Origin: Trueperaceae bacterium
GTDB taxonomy: Bacteria > Deinococcota > Deinococci > Deinococcales > Trueperaceae
Direction: 5' to 3'
Length of the DNA stretch: 64,000 nucleotides
NCBI GenBank assembly: GCA_036381035.1
Contig: DASVDQ010000047.1
Span: 1 to 64,000, forward strand
Part shown: positions 63,969 through 64,000 of the stretch, piece after piece
Layout of the letters: every line of letters starts with the position of its first letter
Numbering within the stretch: position 1 is the stretch's first letter
Program-made: the position numbers and the translations under genes
The notes under the pieces: model-generated
What the model saw: only the letters and a program-made list of their open reading frames with translations
The model's database searches: none
What the model was told of the DNA's origin: nothing

Positions 63969-64000
63969 ATGGCCGGGACGCGCATCGTGCTCGTCAGGAC
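63969..64000 (+). CDS. Start of a probable histidine phosphatase (phosphoglycerate mutase-like), truncated by the window end
   Basis: Only ten codons are visible: MAGTRIVLVR. The pattern matches the first strand of histidine phosphatases, which continue with HGE, so the next codon would be decisive. TAAGCT lies seven bases before the ATG with no Shine-Dalgarno, again suggesting a leaderless mRNA. The call rests on very little sequence. Confidence 0.45.
   Translation, partial: MAGTRIVLVR

Overview
The window is a GC-rich (roughly 70%) bacterial chromosome segment with about 55 recognisable protein genes packed on both strands. I see no rRNA, tRNA, CRISPR array, insertion sequence or prophage. 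Taxonomy is inference. The mix of Gram-negative-type secreted proteins (OmpH/Skp-like chaperone, predicted outer-membrane barrel), many substrate-binding proteins ending in short AQ-type signal peptides, a cbb3 oxidase, UdgX and UdgB DNA glycosylases, and several genes with a TANNNT box just upstream of the start and no Shine-Dalgarno fits Deinococcota, perhaps the Truepera group. I could not run a search to confirm this.

Layout. 1-8.4 kb: small enzymes (RibD_C/DHFR-like fragment, DUF2332, DinB, DUF983, DUF488), a triple-GAF GGDEF protein and a large SARP-AAA-TPR regulator. 8.4-11.7 kb: a minus-strand cbb3-type cytochrome oxidase operon, preceded by a 20-codon leader ORF. 11.9-14.8 kb: PsiE-like protein, a LacI-family regulator with a clear double operator, a divergent ParB-like protein and a SnoaL-like protein. 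15.3-18.8 kb: oligopeptide transporter (binding protein plus two permeases, no ATPase), then a creatinase-like M24 enzyme. 20.3-22.6 kb: DUF6194, UdgX and Nudix. 22.6-27.0 kb: a complete sugar-type ABC transporter with a Tat-exported binding protein.

27.6-33.8 kb is the most unusual region: five minus-strand genes for exported proteins. They look like a divergent chaperone-usher fibre system: a secreted protein, a probable major subunit, a strong hairpin, a PapD-like chaperone, a second subunit-like protein and a 994-residue usher-like barrel with extra Ig/SdrD-like domains. The last three genes are translationally coupled.

34.0-42.6 kb is a probable single operon from an IclR regulator through a second ATPase-less dipeptide transporter, an M19 dipeptidase, a glutamine-amidotransferase-like protein, an alpha/beta hydrolase and a small DUF4287/SRPBCC protein. 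It starts at a textbook TTGACA-17-TACAGT promoter. 42.8-48.8 kb holds assorted single genes (pentapeptide repeat, OmpH, DUF899, YciI, SLC13-type transporter, acetamidase). 48.9-52.9 kb is a ferric-iron ABC system with a palindromic operator; its ATPase gene is on the opposite strand. 54.9-59.3 kb carries a split lipoate ligase (lplA and lplB), a UvrD-like helicase and a DEAD-box helicase. 59.5-62.6 kb encodes a second heme-copper enzyme. Its CuA subunit looks intact, but subunit I has Asn where oxidases have the cross-linked Tyr, so a nitric oxide reductase of the NorSY type is a serious possibility. The window ends with rpsT, udgB and the first codons of a probable histidine phosphatase.

Recurring theme: each operon in which a highly expressed exported binding protein or subunit is followed by less abundant partners has a 12-15 bp GC-rich hairpin directly after the exported-protein gene (17235, 25539, 31998, 40162).
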